DNA of 64,000 bases, from assembly GCA_021732415.1 (NCBI GenBank), contig JAKFVC010000078.1:33395-97394 (forward strand), given 5' to 3'. Source of the DNA: Planctomycetaceae bacterium. Its GTDB lineage: Bacteria; Planctomycetota; Planctomycetia; Planctomycetales; Planctomycetaceae. Shown here one piece after another: positions 9,029 to 18,335 of this stretch. The notes below the pieces were generated by a model. The model saw nothing but the letters and a program-made list of their open reading frames with translations, was not told the origin of the DNA and ran no database searches. A program made the position numbers and the translations under genes. Each line of letters begins with the position of its first letter. Position 1 is the first letter of the stretch.

Positions 9029-10432
9029 TCATCCCCGTTTGCGGGTTTGCCCCGACCGCTTCTTGCCTTGCTTCTCTGGTCGAAACTGTTTTTCCCGGGG
9101 CGGCTGCCGGCGAGGTTTAATGTCCTGCCCCACTGCTGATCGTGGCGCGGTGGTCTCTTTGTTTTCTTTGGCGACTTCCTTTTTGGATCGGCCGCGACGA
9201 TGGCGGGTTTTCGCGCGATCGCTCGGGGCTTCACGCTGCAACTCAGGGGCCCGCGTCGGGGCTGGGGGATACTCCGGATGATCTGTTTCCACGAGCAGAA
9301 CGCAGCGAATAAAACGCTCGATGGCTCGCAGGGCGTCCTCATCCTCAGGCTCGCAGAAGGTGACCGCGATCCCGCGATTACCCGCGCGTGCCGTGCGCCC
9401 GATGCGATGCACGTAGGTCTCGCAATCGCGCGGAACATCGTAATTCACGACGTGCGTGATACCGTCGACATCAATTCCTCGTGCTGCGATATCCGTAGCG
9501 ACGAGGACATTCACCCGATTGGCTTTGAAATCGGCCAGGGCCTTTTCACGCATCAACTGAGTCTTGTCGCTGTGAATGGCGTCGGCCTTGATGTCATGCC
9601 GAACCAGTTGCCCGGCGACTCGGTCTGCATGATGCTTCATCTTGACGAACACCAGCACGCGGCTGGCTTGGCGCGACATCAAGAAATGCATCAACAGTTG
9701 CAGCTTGTTGTGCTTTTCGACATGATAGACGTATTGGTCGACCGCTTCGACCGTGGGATGTTCAGGGGCCACATGGATCTCGGCCGGATCCTGCAGGATG
9801 CTCGATGCGAGATCGACGATGTCCGGCGGCATGGTGGCTGAAAAGAACAACGTCTGCCGTGCGGTCGGCAGTTCGCGGATCAGTTCGGTGACATCGGGCA
9901 GGAAGCCCATATCGAGCATCCGGTCGGCTTCATCGAGTACCAGGATCTCGACATATCCCAAGTCGACGTGCTCTTGCTTCAACAGATCCAGTAAGCGACC
10001 CGGTGTGGCCACCAGAATGTCGACACCCGGCTTGAGCGTCTTGATCTGTCGCGTGGCGCCGACGCCGCCGAAGACTAATGCGTGTCGCAGCGGACTATGC
10101 TTGCCGTAGGTCCGAAAGCTTTCGTCAACCTGTGCGGCCAGTTCCCGAGTCGGCGTCAGGACGAGGGCTCGGACCTTGCGAATCTGGTTCTTCGGGGGCT
10201 GGCGGCACTGAGTCAACCGATGGATCACGGGGAGAGCGAAGGCGGCCGTCTTGCCGGTTCCTGTTTGAGCGCAGCCCAAAACATCCCTCCCTTCCATGAT
10301 GAGCGGAATCGCCTGCACCTGGATGGGGGTAGGGACGGAGTAGCCCGTCTCGCGAATCGCCTTCACGATCGGTTCGGCCAGATCAAACTCGTAGAACGAG
10401 TGTTCCGATTCTTCTTCCTGCTCGTGATCCAT
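9029..10432 (-). CDS. DEAD-box ATP-dependent RNA helicase (RhlE-like)
   Basis: 467 aa. Q motif near PTPIQVQAIP, Walker A AQTGTGKT at 55-62, PTRELA, TPGR, DEAD at 167-170, SAT at 198-200, then the helicase C half with VLVFVKMKHHADR, ARGIDVDGITHVVNYD and HRIGRTAR. The last 90 residues are a basic, low-complexity tail rich in Lys, Arg and Pro, as in RhlE/CsdA types that bind structured RNA. It unwinds RNA in ribosome assembly or mRNA decay. It stands alone between convergent and divergent neighbours. Confidence 0.93.
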   Translation of the reverse strand: MDHEQEEESEHSFYEFDLAEPIVKAIRETGYSVPTPIQVQAIPLIMEGRDVLGCAQTGTGKTAAFALPVIHRLTQCRQPPKNQIRKVRALVLTPTRELAAQVDESFRTYGKHSPLRHALVFGGVGATRQIKTLKPGVDILVATPGRLLDLLKQEHVDLGYVEILVLDEADRMLDMGFLPDVTELIRELPTARQTLFFSATMPPDIVDLASSILQDPAEIHVAPEHPTVEAVDQYVYHVEKHNKLQLLMHFLMSRQASRVLVFVKMKHHADRVAGQLVRHDIKADAIHSDKTQLMREKALADFKANRVNVLVATDIAARGIDVDGITHVVNYDVPRDCETYVHRIGRTARAGNRGIAVTFCEPEDEDALRAIERFIRCVLLVETDHPEYPPAPTRAPELQREAPSDRAKTRHRRGRSKKEVAKENKETTAPRSAVGQDIKPRRQPPREKQFRPEKQGKKRSGQTRKRG

Positions 10433-10562
10433 ACAGCGCTGTCCGAACCTTTCCGATGAAATCGCTTCTCATTTTCCCTGTGATTTGCAATCGGGTATTG
10501 TAACGCACTCACTGATGGTAAGGAATTGACGATATTTCGCAGTCCAAATCTGGGAACACGTT

Positions 10563-11576
10563 ATGCCGATCCGGTTGGGAATTCTGGGAATGTGGCACGT
10601 CCACACCGCCGGACTGGTCGCGCAGATTGCCAAATACCCTGACGAATTTCAGCTCATCGGGGGTTTCGATCCTGAGCCGCAGGTCGTCTTACAGCGTCAG
10701 CAAGCTTGGAAGACGCTGCAGCCTCAATTCGTGTGGCATGCCTCAGCAGAAGATTTATTGCACGAAAAACTTGACGGTGTCATCGTTGAGGGGCGGGTCC
10801 ACGAGAACCTCAAGTGGGCCGCGATGGCTATCGACAGTGGTCGCCCCGTCTTGCTCGAAAAACCCGCCGGAGACCGCTTTCAACCGTTTAAAATGCTGCT
10901 GGAATCGGCACATCAAAAACATCTGCATGTGCAGATGATTTATCTGTTTCGCTATATGTCAGCGGTTCAGGAACTGCTGGCACGCGTTAAACGGGGGGAG
11001 CTCGGTCAGATCTACGAATTTCGTGGCCGGCTGCCCAAAGATCTGTCGAGCTACGATGAATATGTGCGCGAATTGAGCGGCTATCCGGGCGGTATCTTCT
11101 TCGAGATGGCTGGACATCTGGTGGACCTGATCGTGGCCACGATGGGGAAACCCGTCGCGATTTCGCCCTTCCTCGCACATCATCACACGGTCTGTGACCC
11201 CGCGGCCACACGGCAGTTCGTCGATAATGGAGTCGCAGTCTTCACCCAGCAGCAGGGCTGGGGAATCATTGAGGTTCCCGCATTGGAAGTCGCGCCTCTC
11301 TCGCGGCGGATCGAAGTTTACGGGACCGAAGGAGCGTGCGTTATCCCACATTTGGGCAGCGGACACCTCGGCAACCGCCAGATACAACCCATTGATATCT
11401 TCCGTCGCGGCCAGGCGGATTGGGAGCGCATCGAGCTCCCCGCCGCCACGCTCCAGATCAGCGATCTTCGAGAATTCGCGGCCGTCATCACCGGGAAGAA
11501 ATCGCCCGATTTTACTCCCGAACATGACCTCATAGTCCACGAGGCCCTGTTGCGAGCCAGCGGCATGTGGGAGTAA
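10563..11576 (+). CDS. Gfo/Idh/MocA family oxidoreductase
   Basis: 337 aa. An N-terminal NAD(P)-binding Rossmann fold (LGILGMWHVHTAGLVAQI) is followed by GRPVLLEKPAG at about residues 97-107, the family's EKP motif with the catalytic lysine. The C-terminal alpha/beta domain carries GGIFFEMAGHLVDLI, the position of the family's catalytic His. These enzymes oxidise or reduce sugars and inositols. The glycine motif reads GMWHVH rather than GxGxxG. Divergent from the helicase gene 130 bp away. Substrate not determinable. Confidence 0.88.
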   Translation: MPIRLGILGMWHVHTAGLVAQIAKYPDEFQLIGGFDPEPQVVLQRQQAWKTLQPQFVWHASAEDLLHEKLDGVIVEGRVHENLKWAAMAIDSGRPVLLEKPAGDRFQPFKMLLESAHQKHLHVQMIYLFRYMSAVQELLARVKRGELGQIYEFRGRLPKDLSSYDEYVRELSGYPGGIFFEMAGHLVDLIVATMGKPVAISPFLAHHHTVCDPAATRQFVDNGVAVFTQQQGWGIIEVPALEVAPLSRRIEVYGTEGACVIPHLGSGHLGNRQIQPIDIFRRGQADWERIELPAATLQISDLREFAAVITGKKSPDFTPEHDLIVHEALLRASGMWE

Positions 11577-11642
11577 TGCCCCGTGGCGGACGCTGCTAGC
11601 GTCCGTGATACTCGGACGCTAGCAGCGTCCGCCACGGGGCAT
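11576..11642. repeat. Inverted repeat family A, copy 1 (perfect 30-bp stem)
   Basis: Arms 11576-11605 and 11613-11642 are perfect reverse complements with a 7-nt loop. The arm core GGACGCTGCTAGCGTCC is itself nearly palindromic. It begins at the last base of the oxidoreductase stop codon, so it may also end that transcript. A second copy lies inside the composite at 35969-36180. Confidence 0.9.
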
Positions 11643-11768
11643 TTAGGGCATGTGCTTTGCAGCAAATATCTGTTGTGCTGCCGAATTTCCTTAACAGCAC
11701 TCACTGACGGTCAAAATCTGTCATTATCTGCCATTAAATACCTGTAATCAGAACAACTTACGTCGATT

Positions 11769-11796
11769 TTGAGCTGCCTTTCTCAAGCTTTATCTT
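11769..11796 (+). promoter_or_regulatory. Possible sigma-70 promoter of aroA
   Basis: TTGAGC at 11769-11774 and TATCTT at 11791-11796 with a 16-bp spacer, each four of six matches to consensus, about 100 bp upstream of aroA. Weak evidence; planctomycete promoters are often divergent. Confidence 0.25.
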
Positions 11797-11894
11797 GGCA
11801 GTTTCGAGAACGCCCAGCATTGTGTAGGATGAATCGTTCGCACAAGTATGTGGTCTTTTGAAAAATGCCTGTTCTGAGAGGAAAGTATTGCGGT

Positions 11895-13175
11895 ATGCCG
11901 GATGTTATCGAGGTGATCCCTGTTGCGGGCCCCGTTCAGGGGCGAATTCGTCCTCCGGGATCCAAGAGTCTCACCAACCGGGCCCTCATTGTGGCTGCGC
12001 TGGCGCAGGGGGCATCGCGTTTACAGGGAGTCCTCGACAGCCAGGATACTCGCGTGATGATCGACAGCCTGCGGCGATTGGGCTTGCAGGTTCAGCATGA
12101 TGCGGTGGCGTGTACCGTCGACATCACGGGTTGCGGGGGGCAGATTCCCAATCAACAGGCCGACTTGTGGCTCGAGAACAGCGGCACCAGTATCCGGTTT
12201 TTGACCGCGATGTGTGCCTTGGGTCACGGAACGTATCGGCTCGATGGCAATGAGCGGATGCGGGAACGGCCGATCGGGGAATTGGTCAAAGGGCTCCAGC
12301 AACTCGGCGTGGATCTAGATTGCGAGCTCGGTACCGACTGTCCTCCTGTCGTCGTGCGAGCATCTGGATTGCAGGGTGGAATTACGCACGTTCCGGGCAG
12401 CGTCTCCAGCCAGTTTCTGAGTGCGCTGTTGATGGCGGCGCCGGCGGCGAATGGTCCGCTGGATATTCAGATTGACGGGCATCTCGTTTCGGAACCGTAC
12501 ATTGACATGACGATGGGGGTCATGGCCAAGTTCGGGGTTCAGGTGCAGACACCGCAACCCGGCCTCTATTGCATTCAGCCGCAAGCCTACAAAGCCAATC
12601 AATACGACATCGAACCCGATGCCTCGGCGGCCAGCTATTTCTTCGCGATGGCGGCGATCACCGGGGGTGAGATTACTGTCGAAGGCTTGTCGAGATGGTC
12701 CCTGCAAGGTGACATCCATTTCGTCGAAGCCCTCGAACAGATGGGCTGCGCGATTCACTACGATCAAGATTCGGTGACCGTTCGCGGCAAGCCTCTACGA
12801 GGTATCGAAATCGACATGAATGCGATCAGCGACACAGCCCAGACCCTGGCGGTTGTGGCTCCGTTCGCGCAAGGTCCGACCCGGATCTATAACGTGAAAC
12901 ACATGCGGTTCAAAGAGACCGACCGCATCACCGCTTTAGTGACCGAACTGCGTCGACTCGGTCTACAGGTGGATGAAACGGACGACGGCCTGACGATTCA
13001 TCCCGGCCCGATGAACCCGACGACAATCGCCACCTACGACGATCACCGCATGGCGATGAGTTTCGCATTGATCGGCTTGAAAACTCCCGGAATCCACATC
13101 GCGGATCCGGGATGTACGGCCAAGACGTACCCTCGGTACTTTGAAGATTTGGCAGCATTGACGAAGTCAAAGTAG
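11895..13175 (+). CDS. aroA: 3-phosphoshikimate 1-carboxyvinyltransferase (EPSP synthase)
   Basis: 426 aa from the ATG at 11895, preceded by GAGAGGAAAG; an in-frame ATG at 11865 adds ten residues without a site. AroA joins shikimate-3-phosphate and PEP in the cytoplasmic aromatic amino acid pathway. Motifs in order: [81 protein letters not shown] and [14 protein letters not shown]. Length matches E. coli AroA (427 aa). The glycine of the NxGT PEP-site motif is kept. It is a single gene, not in an aro cluster, convergent with the YdjY-domain gene 8 bp away. Confidence 0.96.
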   Translation: MPDVIEVIPVAGPVQGRIRPPGSKSLTNRALIVAALAQGASRLQGVLDSQDTRVMIDSLRRLGLQVQHDAVACTVDITGCGGQIPNQQADLWLENSGTSIRFLTAMCALGHGTYRLDGNERMRERPIGELVKGLQQLGVDLDCELGTDCPPVVVRASGLQGGITHVPGSVSSQFLSALLMAAPAANGPLDIQIDGHLVSEPYIDMTMGVMAKFGVQVQTPQPGLYCIQPQAYKANQYDIEPDASAASYFFAMAAITGGEITVEGLSRWSLQGDIHFVEALEQMGCAIHYDQDSVTVRGKPLRGIEIDMNAISDTAQTLAVVAPFAQGPTRIYNVKHMRFKETDRITALVTELRRLGLQVDETDDGLTIHPGPMNPTTIATYDDHRMAMSFALIGLKTPGIHIADPGCTAKTYPRYFEDLAALTKSK

Positions 13176-13183
13176 CCATCACG

Positions 13184-14170
13184 CTACTTAGCGGGGGCCT
13201 TCTTCTCCCCTTCGGGCTTCTCAGCCTTGGGCGACTCCGTAGCTTTGGGTTTGCCAAAGACCGGGATCAGTTCGATCGTCACGGCCGTATCCACGTCCGG
13301 CAAGCGTTCGGTCCAGGCTTCGAACAGCAGTTCTTCGGCACCGTTTCCACTGCGAGAAGCGATGTCCAAGGTCGCGCTGCCGAAGTTGGCCACACAGATC
13401 AAATCGCCGTCTTCCGCGCGATAGTATTTCTCTTTAGTCTGCTCATCCAGGTAGTATCCGCTGCCGCCGAAGACCCAATGGGCATCCATCTGCCGCGGTT
13501 GCGTGCGAGCGTAAAAACTCTCAATGCATTTGCGGAAGGCCTTGTCCTGCGTCATCGCCAGATAGCGTTTCTTGGCTTCATCGGTCATCGGTCCGTACCA
13601 GAGCAATTCCTTGTTCTTGGTATCGAATCGCATCTCATCGAGGCGTTCGGTGATCTTCACATCGGGCGGTAATTTCTCGAGTTTTTCCGAATAGAAGCGA
13701 TACGTGACATAGCGAATCAGTTCCTGGGCCGGTACGCGGTGAGCCTTGCCTTTGGGGTCCGTCCAGTTGACGAAGATATCGATCTGCTGCCCGGTGGGAG
13801 GTTTGAACGCCGGATCGAATTGCACCGGAGTGCCCTGCTCTGCCCCGAGTGCCAACAGACCGGCATGTACGACGTAGGCCTTGGTGTCGACGCTGAGAAT
13901 GGCTTCATGCTCTTTGGTCTGCTTCAAGCAGCACAGGAGTTCCAGCGCCCCCTTCTTCAGACAGACGCGGCCTTTCAACACCAGACGCTTGTTGGCCACA
14001 TCCAGGAGCACCGTTTCCTGTTTATTCAGCGGCTGGAGCTTGGCCGCGGCTGCCGGCTTGTCGCCAGCCGGTGCGGCAGGAGTCTTCTTTGCTGGAGCGG
14101 GATCTGCACCCAGACCGACACACAGCATTACCGCGCCTGTCCAGGCTCGCCATTGATGCGGAATTTTCAT
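13184..14170 (-). CDS. YdjY-domain secreted protein
   Basis: 328 aa from the ATG at 14170, with AAGG upstream; an ATG at 14179 is also possible. An N-terminal signal peptide (about residues 1-27) is followed by an Ala/Pro/Lys-rich linker. Residues about 40-150 fit the YdjY domain, with the hallmark run KKGALELLCCLKQTKEHEAI. The remainder is planctomycete-specific, ending in a Lys/Pro/Glu-rich tail. YdjY proteins are periplasmic and uncharacterised. It is convergent with aroA. Function unknown. Confidence 0.7.
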   Translation of the reverse strand: MKIPHQWRAWTGAVMLCVGLGADPAPAKKTPAAPAGDKPAAAAKLQPLNKQETVLLDVANKRLVLKGRVCLKKGALELLCCLKQTKEHEAILSVDTKAYVVHAGLLALGAEQGTPVQFDPAFKPPTGQQIDIFVNWTDPKGKAHRVPAQELIRYVTYRFYSEKLEKLPPDVKITERLDEMRFDTKNKELLWYGPMTDEAKKRYLAMTQDKAFRKCIESFYARTQPRQMDAHWVFGGSGYYLDEQTKEKYYRAEDGDLICVANFGSATLDIASRSGNGAEELLFEAWTERLPDVDTAVTIELIPVFGKPKATESPKAEKPEGEKKAPAK

Positions 14171-14213
14171 TGCAGCCATCCTTATTTGCCGGGCGACAGC
14201 GTTTCACCGCTGG

Positions 14214-14291
14214 TGAGCGGAATGGCGCTAGCCACCGGTGTTTTAGTATCAAACTTTATTGAATCACCGGCGGCTAGCGCCGTGCCGCTCA
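14214..14291. repeat. Inverted repeat family C, copy 1
   Basis: Arms 14214-14240 and 14265-14291, 27 bp with three mismatches. One arm reads GAGCGGAATGGCGCTAGCC and the other GGCTAGCGCCGTGCCGCTC; this mismatched pair recurs in copies 2 and 3. It lies in the divergent gap (14171-14477) between the YdjY gene and the beta-CASP gene. Nothing else recognised in that gap. Confidence 0.85.
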
Positions 14292-14477
14292 TGAATCTCA
14301 AACCATGTTCATTCCGGCATTGTACGGCGCCAAATCATTGTCAACGAGTCTGAATGGGATCGGAATCGCCGAACCCGGTTGCTAAAGTAAAGTACTCGGT
14401 CCGTTCGACGACCACGAACACAGACAACGGTGCGCCATTCAGCCTGCCGCTAATCTCCATGAAAGTACGATCCTCAT

Positions 14478-15872
14478 ATGAAAATCACCTTCCTGGGTGC
14501 CGCCGGAGAAGTCACTGGCAGTCAGCACTTGATCGAATGCGGTAAGCTGCGAGTGTTGCTCGATTGTGGTTTGTTTCAGGGGCATCGCACGGAATGCCGC
14601 CATAAGAATGAGACCTTCGCGTGCATCCCAACGGAACTTGACGCGGTGATCCTCTCGCACGCTCACGTCGATCACTGCGGTAATCTGCCGGGACTCTTTA
14701 AGGCTGGCTATCGTGGTCCGATCTTTTGTACCGCGGCCACGGCGGATGTTGCCGATCTCATGATGCTGGATTGCGCCAAGATTCAGGAAGAAGATTCACG
14801 CTACCTGATGCGGCATCGGGCGACGAATCTCCCACCGATCCTGCCCCTCTACACGATCGAAGACGCCGAACACGTGGCCCGGTTATTTGAACCGCTGTCG
14901 TACGGCGAATGGCACGAACTGGCTCCCGAACTGCGGATTCGGTTCCGCGATGCGGGGCATATTCTCGGCTCGGCGATTACCGAGATGGAGTTTCGCGAAA
15001 AGGGCGACATTCGGCGAGTCGTTTTCACCGGTGACCTGGGCCGTCGCAAGCTGCCCGTGTTACGTGATCCGGAACTCATCGATGATTGCGAGATCCTGAT
15101 CACCGAATCAACCTATGCGAACCGAATTCATCCCGATCCCGGCGATTTGAAAGCCGCACTCTTAAAGATTATCCGCGAAGTCCACGGAACGGGCGGCAAG
15201 GTCATCATTCCCGCCTTCGCCCTGGGACGCACCCAGAACGTCGTCTACTTTCTGAATGAGCTGTATAACTCTGGTGAACTGCCGAAAGTTCCTGTCTATG
15301 TCGACAGTCCACTCTCGCGCAAGCTGACCGCAGTCCATAGTCAGCACGTGGATATCCTGGATGACGACGCGCAGAAAATGCTGCATGAGGACGAAGACCC
15401 GTTCATGTTTCCTGGCCTGCGTTACATCGGCAATCAGCAGGAAAGCATCGCGCTCAACAAGCAGCCGGGGTCGATGGTGATCATCGCGTCGAGCGGCATG
15501 TGCGAAAACGGTCGCGTGGTTCATCATTTGAAGCATGGGATCTCAGACCCGAAGAACATTGTCCTGATCATCGGCTTCCAGGCAGAAAATACTCTGGGCC
15601 GGCGCCTGGTGGAACATCGTCCGTATGTCCGCATTTTCAATCAGGAGTATCCACTGAAGGCACGCGTCGAAACATTAAACGGACTTTCAGCCCACGCCGA
15701 CTCGGAAGATTTTCGCTGGTGGTGCGGGCACCTGGGCCGGAGTTCAGGAATCAGCCAGGCGTTTATCGTTCACGGCGAAGGCGAAGCGGCCCAGGCGATG
15801 GCGGGGATTCTGCACGATTTCTGCGATCATGATCCGATTGTGGTGAAGAGATTCCAGACGGTGGAAGTGTAG
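14478..15872 (+). CDS. MBL-fold beta-CASP ribonuclease
   Basis: 464 aa. Metal-binding motif HAHVDH at 61-66, further ligands in RDAGHILGSA and FTGDLG. The beta-CASP insert includes GRTQNVVYFLNEL and YVDSPLSRKLT, then SSGMCENGRVVHHL and LSAHADSEDF, the CPSF73-like C-terminal histidine motifs. Such enzymes are zinc-dependent RNA endo/exonucleases. No KH domain is fused, so it is the short bacterial YsgA/TTHA0252 type. Length is typical (430-470 aa). It stands alone and is followed by a cluster of family B repeats. Confidence 0.92.
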   Translation: MKITFLGAAGEVTGSQHLIECGKLRVLLDCGLFQGHRTECRHKNETFACIPTELDAVILSHAHVDHCGNLPGLFKAGYRGPIFCTAATADVADLMMLDCAKIQEEDSRYLMRHRATNLPPILPLYTIEDAEHVARLFEPLSYGEWHELAPELRIRFRDAGHILGSAITEMEFREKGDIRRVVFTGDLGRRKLPVLRDPELIDDCEILITESTYANRIHPDPGDLKAALLKIIREVHGTGGKVIIPAFALGRTQNVVYFLNELYNSGELPKVPVYVDSPLSRKLTAVHSQHVDILDDDAQKMLHEDEDPFMFPGLRYIGNQQESIALNKQPGSMVIIASSGMCENGRVVHHLKHGISDPKNIVLIIGFQAENTLGRRLVEHRPYVRIFNQEYPLKARVETLNGLSAHADSEDFRWWCGHLGRSSGISQAFIVHGEGEAAQAMAGILHDFCDHDPIVVKRFQTVEV

Positions 15873-15882
15873 GTTGTCCAGA

Positions 15883-15970
15883 ACCCGACTCGCAGAGTCG
15901 GGAATTTCCGTAGCCCGACTCTCCGAGTCGGGTGGTCTCTGAGGAGTACCCGACTCAGAGACTCGGGCAA
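15883..15970. repeat. Triple array of family B palindromes
   Basis: Three copies of the CCCGACTC-N-GAGTCGGG palindrome within 88 bp (15883-15902, 15910-15932, 15948-15970), directly after the beta-CASP gene. Each can form its own hairpin, and the second and third can pair as longer arms. Confidence 0.85.
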
Positions 15971-16051
15971 CGGAGAGCGCGAACCTCATCGAAATTCGGT
16001 TGTCATAGTACGTGATATCGCCCATTTCAATCTCGTGAAAGGAGACGGATC

Positions 16052-16111
16052 ATGTCACACAACCACTTCGAAGAACAGTCCTGCTTTCGAGCCCATGAGC
16101 AAACGTCGTAA
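16052..16111 (+). CDS. Possible 19-aa upstream leader ORF
   Basis: ATG at 16052 has the best ribosome-binding site in this stretch (GGAG at 16040-16043, in GAAAGGAGACGG) and opens 19 codons ([10 protein letters not shown]...) ending at TAA 16109-16111. It overlaps the start of the SEC-C gene in another frame. It may be a leader peptide coupling translation, or simply a misread start. No homology recognised. Confidence 0.3.
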   Translation: MSHNHFEEQSCFRAHEQTS

Positions 16112-16280
16112 GGGCTTCCCCTCGGAAACGCACGTCAAACGGGGCGAACGCCTCGTTCACGGCGATAAGCAACTCGAAGAAAAATTGGGCCGCAACGACC
16201 TCTGTCCGTGCGGCTCGAGCAAGCTCTTTAAACACTGTTGTCTCACGACGGGCCGGTTTCGACGGCAGTCGTCGGAATGA
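16095..16280 (+). CDS. SEC-C motif mini-protein
   Basis: 61 aa from the ATG at 16095. The C-terminal half holds the SEC-C zinc motif, [16 protein letters not shown], with C37, C39, C48 and C49 as ligands. This is the same metal-binding module as at the C-terminus of SecA, where it contacts SecB or ribosomes. The N-terminal half is short and basic. Free-standing SEC-C proteins are common and poorly understood. A GTG at 16035 in the same frame would add 20 residues. The start is overlapped by a short upstream ORF with a better ribosome-binding site. Confidence 0.75.
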   Translation: MSKRRKGFPSETHVKRGERLVHGDKQLEEKLGRNDLCPCGSSKLFKHCCLTTGRFRRQSSE

Positions 16281-16320
16281 CTACTTTTAGAGAGTAATCT
16301 GGCGTAGCCATTGAAGAATA

Positions 16321-16411
16321 ATCTCACGCAAAGGCGCCAAGGCGCAAAGTTCTAATGCTCAACTGGGCGAACGCTTTTTCTTCTTTGCGCCTTGGCGCCT
16401 TTGCGTGAGAT
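16321..16411. repeat. Inverted repeat family F, copy 1 (perfect 29-bp stem)
   Basis: Arms 16321-16349 and 16383-16411 are exact reverse complements around a 33-nt loop (arm core CGCAAAGGCGCCAAGGCGC). It lies 166 bp upstream of the D-aminoacylase gene. Copy 2 at 55666 differs by compensating changes. Confidence 0.9.
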
Positions 16412-16577
16412 ATTCTGAATTCTTCCATTTGAGACAAGCAGATCCAGCGCAACTTCGAAATAGGCGTTTCGAGCTTGAATTGCCTGCACGGTGTCGCGAT
16501 CTGCCTCGAATTCAGATACAAGTCTCGTACAGAGTTTTAGTCCTCCCAGTCTTCCTGGAAAACTCGCCGAGGCTGCT

Positions 16578-18266
16578 ATGCGATGGTTCATCAATGGTGT
16601 CGTAGGTCTGTGTCTGGCGATGGTATTGGGAGTGCCCTGCGCACTGGCGCAGGATGCGGCACCGACCCGCTATGACCTCATCATTCGCAATGGCCGGGTT
16701 GTCGATGGGACGGGAAATCCCTGGTTTATTGGTGATGTGGGAGTGCAGGCCGATCGGATCACGGCGGTGGGTCGCATTCCGGCCGGTGCGGGGATTCGTG
16801 AGATTGATGCCGCGGGGATGATCGTCTCGCCGGGGTTCATCGATATTCATTCCCACTCCGACATTTTGTTGTTAGAAGACGGTCTGGCCGAGAGCAAGAT
16901 TCGTCAGGGAGTCACCACCGAAGTCCTGGGTGAATCAGATTCCGCGGCTCCTTCCCAAGGCAAGTTGGCTCCTCAAAAATTGTCCGTTCGCGGGAAGACA
17001 CTTCGCTGGACGACCTTCGACGAGTACTTCAAGACCCTCGAACAAGAAGGCTCTGCGGTAAATGTCGCGTCGTATGTGGGGATGGGGCGAGTCTGGCGCT
17101 GTGTCATGGGAGACTCGTTCGAACGTCCGACTGCCGAGCAACGCCAACAGATGCACGAACTGATCCGGCAGGCGATGGCCGATGGTGCGATGGGAATGTC
17201 GAACATGCTGGCCACTCCTCCCGGGTTGCTGGCCACGACTGACGACATCGTGGAACTCTGCCGCGAAGTGAAAAAAGCGGGCGGGATTTATTCCTCGCAC
17301 ATCCGGAATGAAGGCTCGGGTGTGTTTGAAGCGATAACGGAAGCCATTGATATCGGCCAGCGCGCCGGCATTCCGGTCGACATCATTCATCTGAAGATTG
17401 CCGATCAAAAGTACTGGGGGCGAATGGGGCAGATCGTCGGTCTGATCGACGCAGCCCGAGCGAAAGGTGTTAATGTGCAGGCCAACGTCTATCCTTACAC
17501 GCGGGGGAATAACGATCTTGCGAGCATCGTTCCACCGTGGGTTCATGAAGGGGGAACGGAAAAACTTCTGGAGCGACTTAAAGATCCGGCACAACGTCCG
17601 CGACTCAAGCGAGAAATCAAAGAGGGACTTCCCGACTGGTATAACCATTACACGGCGGTCGGCAGCGACTGGAGCCGCATGTTGATCAGCAAGGAGACCA
17701 CCTACAAGGGGCTCACCATGGATCGAGTGCTGGCGTCGCGGGTCAAGGGAAAGACGCCGCCGCCCGATCTGGTGGACGAGTTTCTCGACTACTTGATCCA
17801 GGAGGGAGGCAGCGTCAGCACGGTCTACGCACATCACACCGAAGAGGATATGACGACCGCTTTGATGCAACCGTGGTGCTCAGTTGGATCGGATGGATCG
17901 GCCTATGCCATTGATGGACCGCTACGACGCGGCAATCCGCACCCTCGCAACTTTGGGACCTTTCCACGTGTCCTGGGAGCCTATGTTCGCGAGCTAAAGG
18001 TGCTCAAGCTGGAAGATGCCATCCGCAAGATGACATCTCTCAATGCCAGCAAACTCGGCATTCGCGACCGAGGCTTGATCCGGGCTGGGAACTTCGCCGA
18101 TCTGGTGATTTTCGACCCGGCCACCATCATCGACAAAGCCGCCTACACCGAGCCGTTTCAATATTCCGAGGGCATTCAGTTCGTGGTGGTCAACGGAGTG
18201 ATCGTACTCGAACGAGGAACTCATTCTGGCAAGAAGCCGGGTAAGGCCCTGCGGCATTCAAATTAG
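16578..18266 (+). CDS. N-acyl-D-amino-acid deacylase (D-aminoacylase) family amidohydrolase
   Basis: 562 aa from the ATG at 16578; the frame is open further upstream but through repeat DNA. Residues 1-24 are a signal peptide ending in CALA, so the enzyme is exported. Residues 31-50 give the usual YDLIIRNGRVVDGTG start. Metal motif GFIDIHSHSD has H91 and H93; SHIRNEGSGVFEAI and VDIIHLK follow the urease-like amidohydrolase barrel. VGSDGSAYAID supplies the late Asp. The family removes acyl groups from D-amino acids and related amides. Export suggests a role in breaking down peptides or cell-wall fragments. Confidence 0.88.
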   Translation: MRWFINGVVGLCLAMVLGVPCALAQDAAPTRYDLIIRNGRVVDGTGNPWFIGDVGVQADRITAVGRIPAGAGIREIDAAGMIVSPGFIDIHSHSDILLLEDGLAESKIRQGVTTEVLGESDSAAPSQGKLAPQKLSVRGKTLRWTTFDEYFKTLEQEGSAVNVASYVGMGRVWRCVMGDSFERPTAEQRQQMHELIRQAMADGAMGMSNMLATPPGLLATTDDIVELCREVKKAGGIYSSHIRNEGSGVFEAITEAIDIGQRAGIPVDIIHLKIADQKYWGRMGQIVGLIDAARAKGVNVQANVYPYTRGNNDLASIVPPWVHEGGTEKLLERLKDPAQRPRLKREIKEGLPDWYNHYTAVGSDWSRMLISKETTYKGLTMDRVLASRVKGKTPPPDLVDEFLDYLIQEGGSVSTVYAHHTEEDMTTALMQPWCSVGSDGSAYAIDGPLRRGNPHPRNFGTFPRVLGAYVRELKVLKLEDAIRKMTSLNASKLGIRDRGLIRAGNFADLVIFDPATIIDKAAYTEPFQYSEGIQFVVVNGVIVLERGTHSGKKPGKALRHSN

Positions 18267-18297
18267 AGCGTTTAACGATTTCATTTGTGGCGAGATC

Positions 18298-18329
18298 GGG
18301 CAGGCCAGATTCAAGAATCTGGGCTGCCC
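18298..18329. terminator. Hairpin between convergent genes
   Basis: A 15-bp stem with one mismatch (18298-18312 with 18315-18329) and a tight loop, between the converging D-aminoacylase and S53 genes. Position suggests a bidirectional terminator; no T-tract. Confidence 0.5.
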
Positions 18330-18335
18330 ATCGCA

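Noticed and set aside
16935..17870. 311-codon minus-strand frame opposite the D-aminoacylase gene
   Set aside because: Antisense shadow; no motifs.
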